NCBI GenBank assembly: GCA_905199755.1
Contig: CAJKHT010000027.1
Coordinates: forward strand, 1 to 33,448
DNA: 33,448 nt
Direction: 5' to 3'
Source: an uncultured Eubacteriales bacterium
GTDB lineage: Bacteria > Bacillota > Clostridia > UBA1381
This document shows positions 9,704 through 17,839 of this stretch, one piece after another (the first letter of the stretch is position 1; every line of letters begins with the position of its first letter). The translations under genes were made by a program, and so were the position numbers. The notes under the pieces were generated by a model, which was given only the letters and a program-made list of their open reading frames with translations, had not been told where the DNA came from and made no database searches.

Positions 9704-11089
9704 TTATTTTATGTTATCAAGGCTGTTTTTCTGGAAGTCAGATGCAGCCGTTTTTACAAGTGCATCAATATCAGCGTCTTTATTAACAAGTACTTCCTGA
9801 ACGATATTATCCAATACTGCATAAAGTTCCTGACAGCATACCGGTTCTTCTGCCTTGAGCTGTACCTTGCCGAAATCAAAATAATCATTATAATCCTTTG
9901 CATCAACATTTGAGTATTGATCCTGCAATGCCTTTAGTTTTTCTTCTCCTTCACGATTGATACATACCTGCATAGCCGCAGATGATGACGGCAAAATTAT
10001 TCTTCCTGCTTCAAGCTGTGCATTATAATTTTCTTCGGACTTTTTCAAACTCTCATCTGTTATCTTCGAATCAAATCCGCCTTGTTCGATATACCATGCA
10101 AGCGCAGCATTTATTTCTTCATCACTTGCATTCGCATTAAACATAATAAGATTACCGCCGGTTTGAGCATATCTGCCTTTCGGACCGGCAGGCATACTTA
10201 CACATGCAATATCCTCAATCTGCATATCATATTTTGTGGTTAAATCATTAATTGGCGGATTTGCAATCATCATAGCAGCCTGACCTGAGCCAAATGTTTT
10301 AAACAATCCGGCTTGATCAAGCGCGGCACCTTCCGGCACTGCATTGTATTTCCATTTCAAATCATAAAGCCATTTTACTGCTGTTTTAAATTCATCTGAA
10401 TCAAATGTAGCAGTCCATTTTCCGTTTGAATCCTGTTTCATAAACTCTGTTCCGTAGCTCCAAGCAATGTTCATAAGATGCCATCCGCCGCAGTTACTTG
10501 TAGATGGAATTACAAATCCCGCAACTCCTGTTTTCTCTTTGATAGTTTTTGCATATTCTGCTAATTCGTCATATGTCTGCGGAGCTTTTACTGTTCCGTC
10601 AGCATTTACCAAACCCGCTTCTTTAAAAAGTCTTTTGTTAATATGTAATCCTTGTGCATACGCATCCGTCGGCAAACCCCAAATTTCTCCATTCCCCCCT
10701 GTAACAACCTTCATAATTTCAGGATTTAAGATTTTGTCAAGCCCTGTTTCTTTCAGATTCTTCGAAATATCTGCACAATATCCCGCTTCCGATATTGTCT
10801 TTATTTCGGTAAAAAATGTACTCCATGTTGTCGGGAGCTGATTAGCGGCCGCTTTTACCATAAAGTTCTTAACATCATATGTAAATGATGACGATTCAAC
10901 ATTCCAATCCTGATGATCCGCTTTAAATTCATTTATTCTTTTCATATAGTTATCGTATCCTGATTGTCCCTCTACCGGCGAATTACCGATACTAATTGAT
11001 ACCTTGTCATCTTTTTTTCCGCAGCCTGTGAACGATGCTATCGCTAACATTGATGCCAATGCAATTGATAATAGTTTTTTTGCTTTCAT
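9704..11089 (-). CDS. Extracellular solute-binding lipoprotein, sugar ABC family 1
   Basis: This 461-residue protein begins with a lipoprotein signal (residues 1-22, lipobox FTGC with the acylated Cys at 23) and a KKDDK linker. The body has family-1 solute-binding features such as GEIWGLPTDAYAQGLHINKRLFKEAG and GSGQAAMMIANPP. It should sit on the outer face of the membrane and hand oligosaccharides to the two permeases encoded next. The 5' 387 bases of the gene lie in the 1116-bp direct repeat (copy 10703-11818), and a truncated second copy of its N-terminus lies at 14804-15217. This copy is the intact one. Its ribosome site is AAGGAA about eight bases before the ATG. The sugar cannot be deduced from sequence alone. 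Confidence 0.95.
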   Translation of the reverse strand: MKAKKLLSIALASMLAIASFTGCGKKDDKVSISIGNSPVEGQSGYDNYMKRINEFKADHQDWNVESSSFTYDVKNFMVKAAANQLPTTWSTFFTEIKTISEAGYCADISKNLKETGLDKILNPEIMKVVTGGNGEIWGLPTDAYAQGLHINKRLFKEAGLVNADGTVKAPQTYDELAEYAKTIKEKTGVAGFVIPSTSNCGGWHLMNIAWSYGTEFMKQDSNGKWTATFDSDEFKTAVKWLYDLKWKYNAVPEGAALDQAGLFKTFGSGQAAMMIANPPINDLTTKYDMQIEDIACVSMPAGPKGRYAQTGGNLIMFNANASDEEINAALAWYIEQGGFDSKITDESLKKSEENYNAQLEAGRIILPSSSAAMQVCINREGEEKLKALQDQYSNVDAKDYNDYFDFGKVQLKAEEPVCCQELYAVLDNIVQEVLVNKDADIDALVKTAASDFQKNSLDNIK

Positions 11090-11818
11090 AGTATTATTTC
11101 CTTTCCGTTATTTATTTTTATATACAGTTACCGAAGCGTTTGAATTATAGGTGGTGTTTACTATAAGAAGTGAACCAACATTCACATCGTCAATTCCACC
11201 CTTATATAAATGTTTGCTGTCATTGTCGCATATAACAATTGCTCCCGAACCGGATTTTAAATTTGCGACTTGAGCAAATGTCTCACCTTCGTAATACCTT
11301 TCAATCTTTAACGCCGAGCCTTCTTTTGCCGTTACGCGCCCGATATAAAATCTTGTTTTTGCTTCGCCGTAATCGTTTGCTTCCGCACCATAGTAATCAA
11401 GTGTATAATTATCATCATCATTTTTATAGACTCGTCTGTTATTAACAATTTCTCCGTCCTCATTTGTTGATATAAGATAAATATCACCTTTATTGGCACT
11501 GCCAATTCCTTGACTCATCCCATAATCGTAATTAAGAGCATATGTCCTTTCGGCACCGCCCAAAAATCCCGATACTTGCTGAACAACTTCATCGTCTTTG
11601 TTAAGGGCAGTTGAGAAACTGTCAATCACAAAAAATTGCGGATATTCTGCAATATCAATCTGAATTTTTGACTTATATAAAATATATTGTGCATAGAAAA
11701 CATCATCGGTTGTAACCTTATATGTCACCGCATTTTGATAACCTTTTCCGTCAGCAGGCAACCCAACACTAAATTTTTCCGCATCTGCGCTTCGCACCTC
11801 TGCATCTTCCGGAACCGT
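10703..11818. repeat. 1116-bp direct repeat, copy 1
   Basis: This copy appears identical, by eye, to 14831-15946 (offset 4128). It covers the start of the binding-protein gene, the 18-bp gap and the last 236 codons or so of the S-layer gene. Left boundary: base 10702 (t) differs from 14830 (g). Right boundary: 11819 (t) differs from 15947 (a). The 3012 bases between the two copies hold the redox cassette. Confidence 0.95.
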
Positions 11819-11866
11819 TAAAACCGATTTTCCGTATTCTGTCGGAATTATTTCAAGCTCTTTCAT
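11108..11866 (-). pseudogene. Chimeric ORF: start of an unrelated gene fused to the S-layer protein C-terminus
   Basis: This is a 252-codon open frame. Its first 16 residues (MKELEIIPTEYGKSVL) do not belong to the S-layer protein, while everything after TVPEDAEVRS is the same as the C-terminus of the 863-residue SLH protein (its residues about 628-863). The ATG overlaps the stop of the quinone-oxidoreductase gene as ATGA, so the first codons are the start of the gene that once followed in the cassette's original operon. I have a weak impression that this N-terminus resembles MBL-fold hydrolases, but 16 residues cannot settle it. The fusion is in frame, so a protein could be made, but it has no signal peptide and no SLH domain and is probably non-functional junk from the duplication. 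Confidence 0.85.
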
Positions 11867-12846
11867 CTTACCGTTAAAACAACCTTACCGACATTCTCGC
11901 CCCTATACAAAATATCATGCGCCGCCTCAGCCTCTTCTATTGGCAAAACCTTATATATCGTAGGTTTAACCAGACCGCTTTCAATTTTGGGGAACACCTT
12001 TTCAACAAGCTCCGCTAAAATCTGTGCCTTAACCGCAGGAGTTCTGGAACGAAGTGTGCTGCCGATAATTCTTACATTTCTTACATAGATATTTTTAAGG
12101 TCTATCTCGGTTATCTGTCCTGCCAGTGCTGCAATCATTATCCACCGTGCACCATGAGTAAGGTAATGTATGCACTTACCCATAATCTCACCGCCAAGGC
12201 AGTCTATTGCCACATCAACACCGTGTCCTGCATCAAGCTCCTCTTTAAGCACTTCTGCAATATTCTCCTTTGTGGTTACTATCACCCGGTCTGCGTTTAG
12301 GTGCTTTATTGAATTTGCGATTTCATCTTTCAAAACAGTAGTGATAACCCTTGCACCAAACGCCTTTGCCATTGGTATAATTACACTTGCAAGACCGGAA
12401 GCTCCGGCGTTCATAAGAAGAGTGTTGCCCTCTTTGATTCCGCCCTCATAAAAGAGGTTCAGATACGCGGTTGCAAAGGCTTCAGGAATTGCTGCCGCTT
12501 CAACCATTGAACAATTACCCGGTACAGGCATAAGCATATCATACTTTACTGCAGCATATTCAGCATATCCACCTCCGCCTAAAAGTGCACACACCTTATC
12601 CCCAATCTTCCAATTTGATTTTTCTCTTGCCTCATTGCCCATTTCAACAATTACTCCGGCAATTTCAAGTCCCATCCATTCAGGGCAGCCCGGAGGAGGC
12701 GGATAATCGCCCTCACGCTGCATCAAGTCTGCCCGATTAAGTGCTGCCGCATGAATCTCAACAAGTACATCTTCACTTTTAATTTCAGGATTCGGTACAT
12801 TATCCCATCTTAAACTTCTGTCATCATTTACAAGAATTGCTTTCAT
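11863..12846 (-). CDS. MDR-superfamily NAD(P)H:quinone oxidoreductase (PIG3-like)
   Basis: This 327-residue protein has a GroES-like N-terminal domain with LNRADLMQREGDYPPPPGCP (36-55) and GLEIAGVIVEMG, typical of the quinone oxidoreductase/PIG3 branch of medium-chain dehydrogenases. The Rossmann dinucleotide site is NAGASGLAS (146-154). The catalytic-zinc Cys/His set of alcohol dehydrogenases is absent, as expected for this branch. It would reduce a quinone or enone with NADPH; the true substrate is unknown. The start overlaps the end of the epimerase gene by 23 bases and its stop overlaps the next ATG, so it belongs to a tightly coupled operon. It lies inside the cassette flanked by 1116-bp repeats, and its link to glycan use is unclear. 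Confidence 0.88.
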   Translation of the reverse strand: MKAILVNDDRSLRWDNVPNPEIKSEDVLVEIHAAALNRADLMQREGDYPPPPGCPEWMGLEIAGVIVEMGNEAREKSNWKIGDKVCALLGGGGYAEYAAVKYDMLMPVPGNCSMVEAAAIPEAFATAYLNLFYEGGIKEGNTLLMNAGASGLASVIIPMAKAFGARVITTVLKDEIANSIKHLNADRVIVTTKENIAEVLKEELDAGHGVDVAIDCLGGEIMGKCIHYLTHGARWIMIAALAGQITEIDLKNIYVRNVRIIGSTLRSRTPAVKAQILAELVEKVFPKIESGLVKPTIYKVLPIEEAEAAHDILYRGENVGKVVLTVR

Positions 12847-13792
12847 GTTTATTCTCCTTTAAAATTCTATTAAGTTCTATTTTGATACCATCCCTTATCG
12901 AAACAAAATCGTCCCTTTTCAATCCCGTTACATTCAAAATTTTTGAATTATCTATTGCACGTTCCAGCAATCTGTCATATTTTAAAATCCACGGACTGCT
13001 TTGCAAGTAAGGATTTTCCTTTATAAATTCTTCAGTACTTACCCATTTAAACTTTACATTCAAAAGTTCGGTATAAATTTCCGCGACCTCTCCCCACGTG
13101 AGATTTTGCGCGGTTGACACAGTAAAGGCTTCACCCAAAGCTTTATCTTTAAACAACAAATTTGCTATGAGCTTGCCTGAATTTCCTGCCCAGTCAAGTC
13201 CTGCTGTAAGATTTTTTGCCCCTTCGGGAAGTAAAACCGTCTTTCCTTCTTTTGCCGACTCAATTACTGTTCTTCCTGACACGGTAACAACATCAAGCCG
13301 TATATCCGAAAAAGAAATAACCGGACGGACTATTGTCCAATTTTTTGTGCCGCTTTCATCTCGTATAAATGTCTCTGCTCTTGACTTCGGTACAGCATAC
13401 GTTTCTGTTTTCAAAAACTCTTCGTCCTTCATCACATCAACCAGCTGTGGTGCGCTTTCGGTAATTGGGTGTTCTGTATCAGCATATACCCTATATGATG
13501 AAAGAAAAATCAGATGTTCTGTATTTTCTGACAACAGCTTGTGAACAGGCTTATATACATCTACATCTTCATAATGAATGAAATTTACAATTCCGTCATA
13601 ATGTCTGTCCTTTAAGAAATTTTTTAAATATTCTAAATCCGCAAAGCCCTTATAATAACAAAGCCTTTCATTATCCGACACATAGTCCTCCAGGCAAATA
13701 ATATCTACAAAGCAGCCGAGCCTCAAAAGCTCAGCAGCAGTATATTTTCCAAGGGTTCAGCCTCCTGCTATTAATAATACACTCTTATTCAT
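12824..13792 (-). pseudogene. NAD(P)-dependent epimerase/dehydratase-like gene with an in-frame TGA
   Basis: The natural start is the ATG at 13792-13790, which overlaps the Gfo/Idh stop. The frame reads MNKSVLLIAGG, then TGA at 13759-13757, then TLGKYTAAELLRLGCF and on to 12824, 323 codons in all. The TGA falls on the central glycine of the NAD-binding glycine-rich loop, and one G-to-T change from GGA would explain it. Later features include a short-chain-dehydrogenase-like core with LIFLSSYRVYAD and YAVPKSRAETF (a Y/K pair resembling the YxxxK catalytic motif). From the internal ATG at 13726, a 300-residue protein could be made, but it would lack the dinucleotide loop. The extended SDR fold suggests a nucleotide-sugar or sugar epimerase, exact substrate unknown. 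A one-base assembly error is the alternative to true inactivation. Confidence 0.82.
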
Positions 13793-14807
13793 ACTGACCA
13801 ACCTTTCCGCAAGCTCTTAGTATCAGCTTATGCAATTCTTTCTCATACTCATAGTTATATGGATTTTCCTTTTCACCACTCACATATGCCGCAAATGCAC
13901 GGAACATTGCGTCATATCTTCCATAAACGGCGGTATCGTAATATTCTCCCTTTTTGTGCCAGTTAGAATCAAACGCTTCTCTTACACCGGTTGTCTGCGG
14001 AGAAAAAACTCCGGGACTGTCATCGCCAAGCCATTCAAAGGGCTTTAACTCAACAGTTCCCTTTGTTCCGCATACAACAAGCTGTCTACGCTCAAAACCG
14101 CCAATTTCCACTGCCGTACTCTTTACAAAGGAAACTCCATTTTTATACTTAAACACCGCCATACCGAAATCATCAGCTTCAACCCCATCTGTTCCTATTG
14201 GCATACTAAGGGGTATTACTTCTTCCGGCATACCGCATATTCCGTATACTAAATCTATCAGGTGACAGCCAAGATAGTATAGCATTCCTCCCAGATAATT
14301 TCCGAGCCATTTACGTTTTTCCACAGGATGAATACAGTTCATCTGTGCTTCAACGGCATAAATCTCACCCAATTTATCGGATTTTATATCCTCTTTAAGC
14401 TGTATTACTGCCGGATTATAGCGATACATATATCCCATATGGAAAATAAGATTTTTTTCTTTTACTAAGTCAATCAGTCTGTCAAAATCCTCGTCCGATT
14501 CACTGCCCGGCTTGTCCATCTGTATATGCAACCCTTTTTCCGCTGCCTTTATTGCAAATTCCGTAAGTCGTCTGTCCTCGGTTTCTATACAAACTGCATC
14601 AAGTCCCGGATAATTCAGGATTTCATCAACGGTCATTTCGGGGACACCCTCATATGCCCATTGATTATTGTTATATGCATCCTCATCACCCTCAACAACG
14701 GCATAACCTATAAAATCATAAATGTCTTTTTGGAATTTTATGGTCGTAATTGCAGCTGTTGCGTGATCGTGTCCTGCACCTATCTGAGCAATTTTTATTT
14801 TTTTCAT
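13785..14807 (-). CDS. Gfo/Idh/MocA-family oxidoreductase
   Basis: I start it at the ATG at 14807, which has GGAG nine bases upstream; an upstream TTG at 14822 overlaps that ribosome site and is unlikely. The 340-residue protein has an N-terminal Rossmann domain (IKIAQIGAGHDHA, 4-16), the DKP version of the family's EKP motif (98-100), and the C-terminal alpha/beta domain with GCHLIDL, whose His182 is in the usual catalytic position. Family members oxidise or reduce sugar hydroxyls using NAD(P), for example inositol or glucoside 3-dehydrogenases. The substrate is not readable. It is the first gene of the cassette. The 1116-bp repeat ends only 23 bases upstream of its ATG, so its native promoter is gone and it now depends on read-through of the surrounding operon. 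Confidence 0.9.
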   Translation of the reverse strand: MKKIKIAQIGAGHDHATAAITTIKFQKDIYDFIGYAVVEGDEDAYNNNQWAYEGVPEMTVDEILNYPGLDAVCIETEDRRLTEFAIKAAEKGLHIQMDKPGSESDEDFDRLIDLVKEKNLIFHMGYMYRYNPAVIQLKEDIKSDKLGEIYAVEAQMNCIHPVEKRKWLGNYLGGMLYYLGCHLIDLVYGICGMPEEVIPLSMPIGTDGVEADDFGMAVFKYKNGVSFVKSTAVEIGGFERRQLVVCGTKGTVELKPFEWLGDDSPGVFSPQTTGVREAFDSNWHKKGEYYDTAVYGRYDAMFRAFAAYVSGEKENPYNYEYEKELHKLILRACGKVGQYE

Positions 14808-15217
14808 TTCACATTTCTCCAATCAAACTGAACAACCTTCATAATTTCAGGATTTAAGATTTTGTCAAGCCCTGTTTCTTTCAGATTCTTCGAAATATCT
14901 GCACAATATCCCGCTTCCGATATTGTCTTTATTTCGGTAAAAAATGTACTCCATGTTGTCGGGAGCTGATTAGCGGCCGCTTTTACCATAAAGTTCTTAA
15001 CATCATATGTAAATGATGACGATTCAACATTCCAATCCTGATGATCCGCTTTAAATTCATTTATTCTTTTCATATAGTTATCGTATCCTGATTGTCCCTC
15101 TACCGGCGAATTACCGATACTAATTGATACCTTGTCATCTTTTTTTCCGCAGCCTGTGAACGATGCTATCGCTAACATTGATGCCAATGCAATTGATAAT
15201 AGTTTTTTTGCTTTCAT
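14804..15217 (-). pseudogene. Truncated duplicate of the solute-binding protein gene
   Basis: This is a 137-codon frame. Its first 128 or so residues repeat the N-terminus of the intact lipoprotein at 9704-11089, including signal peptide and lipobox, then it runs out of the repeat and adds QFDWRNVK from cassette DNA before a TGA. The stop lies over the Gfo/Idh start. It keeps the ribosome site and signal, so a short lipoprotein could be exported, but it lacks most of the binding fold. In the ancestral layout this position would have held the full binding-protein gene directly after the S-layer gene. Confidence 0.92.
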
Positions 15218-15946
15218 AGTATTATTTCCTTTCCGTTATTTATTTTTATATACAGTTACCGAAGCGTTTGAATTATAGGTGGTGTTTACTATAAGAAGTG
15301 AACCAACATTCACATCGTCAATTCCACCCTTATATAAATGTTTGCTGTCATTGTCGCATATAACAATTGCTCCCGAACCGGATTTTAAATTTGCGACTTG
15401 AGCAAATGTCTCACCTTCGTAATACCTTTCAATCTTTAACGCCGAGCCTTCTTTTGCCGTTACGCGCCCGATATAAAATCTTGTTTTTGCTTCGCCGTAA
15501 TCGTTTGCTTCCGCACCATAGTAATCAAGTGTATAATTATCATCATCATTTTTATAGACTCGTCTGTTATTAACAATTTCTCCGTCCTCATTTGTTGATA
15601 TAAGATAAATATCACCTTTATTGGCACTGCCAATTCCTTGACTCATCCCATAATCGTAATTAAGAGCATATGTCCTTTCGGCACCGCCCAAAAATCCCGA
15701 TACTTGCTGAACAACTTCATCGTCTTTGTTAAGGGCAGTTGAGAAACTGTCAATCACAAAAAATTGCGGATATTCTGCAATATCAATCTGAATTTTTGAC
15801 TTATATAAAATATATTGTGCATAGAAAACATCATCGGTTGTAACCTTATATGTCACCGCATTTTGATAACCTTTTCCGTCAGCAGGCAACCCAACACTAA
15901 ATTTTTCCGCATCTGCGCTTCGCACCTCTGCATCTTCCGGAACCGT
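14831..15946. repeat. 1116-bp direct repeat, copy 2
   Basis: This is the partner of 10703-11818 with the same orientation and no mismatch seen by eye. Here the S-layer gene is whole and the binding-protein gene is truncated; in copy 1 it is the other way round. Recombination between the copies would remove 4128 bases and rejoin an intact S-layer gene to an intact binding-protein gene. Confidence 0.95.
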
Positions 15947-17827
15947 AAGAACCTTAGTATTATTGTCGTACAATACATTTAATCCGATAATCCCCTGTGC
16001 AGCTCTTGCCACAGCAAAATATTTTGTAGAAGCTGTGAGCGTCTGATCTTTTATTAGAGCCTTTGTTGTGCCATTTTCATCAGTTGCACGATAAATTTTC
16101 TTTATCACTCCATCGCTGTTTTGCTTAAAAAGCATTAATTGAGGTTTAAATACGGTTTCACCGTTTATATTTGTTTGCGTAAAAACAGTGGATACGGTAT
16201 CCTCATCTGCATAATACTTTTTATCATCAATTGAAACTTTGTTTTCGGATGATACAATCTTATAATTTCCCTTTTCATCAAAAATCTTAAATTTCAGACA
16301 ATCACCGTCTTGCTCATAAGCGGCTCTGATTACATATGCAATAAAACTGTTTTTGTCCAGAAAACTTGTTTTGCAGTATGCCGAATAGCCTTTAAAATCA
16401 AGATACAGTGTTATGCTTTTAGCGTCTCCTAAATTATCAAATTCCGATTTTATATAAGATTCATACCATTCACCGTCAACTGAAATACCATTGTCTTTAT
16501 CCCTTGATACTATATCACCTGAAACAACCTTAGTGTTTACTATAGCCTTCATAGCTTCTTGCTTATCCGATGCGTATATACTTATGACATCATTATCTTT
16601 TATTTCGGTGAATTTAACCTTATCTCCTACGCTTGAAACAAGCTCAAATCTGTCATAGTCATCCTCATCCAAATTAAATGATGCTCCTGTTTTTTTATCA
16701 AAAACAAGCATATCCTTAGTATCTTTTCCTGACACTAAAATATTTTCATATGCCCACACCACCGCAAGGTTGTAATAACTGCTGTTATCTGATATAAACG
16801 TAACATCATACTTTTCGTGTTCAAAGGCTTTTGAAACACTGTCGGTCAATACTGCTCCGTTATAAATTACCGTGATATTCTGCGAAAGTTTTACAGTCTT
16901 TTGTCTGTCCCTTTCATCATAATACTTGAAAGTCCATGATGATTTATCAAAACTGCAATCTTCGTCCGCTGTTATTTTTAAAATATCATCATTATTATTC
17001 GGCTTTATCCATATCAGCTCATCTTCATCGTCTTTGCCATCTTCTTGATAGATAAACTTTATATTATATCCGATATATTCAAACAAATCAGTCATATCAG
17101 TTTTGTAAACATATCCGTCTATAATAGCTTCATCTTCACCTAATGTTTCATCGGTTATACTTACACCGTATGCGCCGGTTAATTTACCGTTTTTTACATA
17201 CTGCATTTTTCTTGTGTTATAGAGCAGTGTATCACCTTTAGCATACTCCATATTTACAGTTGAAAATGTTTTAACCTCCATACACTCGGCAAGTAATGCG
17301 TTATACATTAGATTGAACAAGCTGCCGAGCGTCAGATCTCCGCTGCCGCTATTTACACCCTTTATAATTTTAGCATTGCTTGCAGCCGCCCAAACACTGT
17401 TATTCTCAAGATATACTCCGTACCCCATTGCTTTAAGAACCGCACTGACTGCATGTTCTGTCTGCATTATATCGTCCGGTGCAAACCGCTTTTCTCCCAC
17501 GCCGGACAAATATCCCAATTCTGTCATATTGGTGATTGCTTTATATGCATAGTGATTTTTTGATACGTCATTATAATAGAGTTCACTGCCGCTTTCACCT
17601 GTTTTGTTTAGTAATTTTTGAAAATACACTGCAAAATCAGCGCGTGTAACAGTTTGTTCTTGATTAAAATTAATATCGTTATAATCTTCTTCTACAATAT
17701 TGAGGAACTGCAGCAATTCTATGGATTCCGGCACATTCTCCATTGATGTAATCCCCGAAGCCCAAGCCAAATCAGCTGATGATATAACCAGACACAAAGC
17801 AAGTATAAAGCCCAAAATTTTTTTCAT
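15236..17827 (-). CDS. Secreted S-layer homology (SLH) domain protein, 863 residues
   Basis: The signal peptide is residues 1-23 (MKKILGFILALCLV...AWA). Three SLH-like units follow at about 28-185, with TRADFAVYFQKLL (61-73), YKAITNMTELGYLSGVGEKRFAPDD (95-119) and a degenerate third. SLH repeats bind pyruvylated secondary cell-wall polymer, so the protein should be wall-anchored through its N-terminus. The remaining 650 or so residues are beta-rich, acidic and of unknown function. No catalytic motif is visible, so a structural or glycan-binding role is likely (inference). The last 236 codons lie in the 1116-bp repeat. It follows the second SLH gene by 12 bases. In the ancestral order the next gene was the sugar-binding lipoprotein. 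Confidence 0.88.
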   Translation of the reverse strand: MKKILGFILALCLVISSADLAWASGITSMENVPESIELLQFLNIVEEDYNDINFNQEQTVTRADFAVYFQKLLNKTGESGSELYYNDVSKNHYAYKAITNMTELGYLSGVGEKRFAPDDIMQTEHAVSAVLKAMGYGVYLENNSVWAAASNAKIIKGVNSGSGDLTLGSLFNLMYNALLAECMEVKTFSTVNMEYAKGDTLLYNTRKMQYVKNGKLTGAYGVSITDETLGEDEAIIDGYVYKTDMTDLFEYIGYNIKFIYQEDGKDDEDELIWIKPNNNDDILKITADEDCSFDKSSWTFKYYDERDRQKTVKLSQNITVIYNGAVLTDSVSKAFEHEKYDVTFISDNSSYYNLAVVWAYENILVSGKDTKDMLVFDKKTGASFNLDEDDYDRFELVSSVGDKVKFTEIKDNDVISIYASDKQEAMKAIVNTKVVSGDIVSRDKDNGISVDGEWYESYIKSEFDNLGDAKSITLYLDFKGYSAYCKTSFLDKNSFIAYVIRAAYEQDGDCLKFKIFDEKGNYKIVSSENKVSIDDKKYYADEDTVSTVFTQTNINGETVFKPQLMLFKQNSDGVIKKIYRATDENGTTKALIKDQTLTASTKYFAVARAAQGIIGLNVLYDNNTKVLTVPEDAEVRSADAEKFSVGLPADGKGYQNAVTYKVTTDDVFYAQYILYKSKIQIDIAEYPQFFVIDSFSTALNKDDEVVQQVSGFLGGAERTYALNYDYGMSQGIGSANKGDIYLISTNEDGEIVNNRRVYKNDDDNYTLDYYGAEANDYGEAKTRFYIGRVTAKEGSALKIERYYEGETFAQVANLKSGSGAIVICDNDSKHLYKGGIDDVNVGSLLIVNTTYNSNASVTVYKNK

Positions 17828-17839
17828 ATCTTATCCACC

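Noticed and set aside
14820..14822. TTG at 14822 as start of the Gfo/Idh gene
   Set aside because: It overlaps the GGAG ribosome site of the ATG at 14807, and MKKIKIAQIGAG is the usual family N-terminus.
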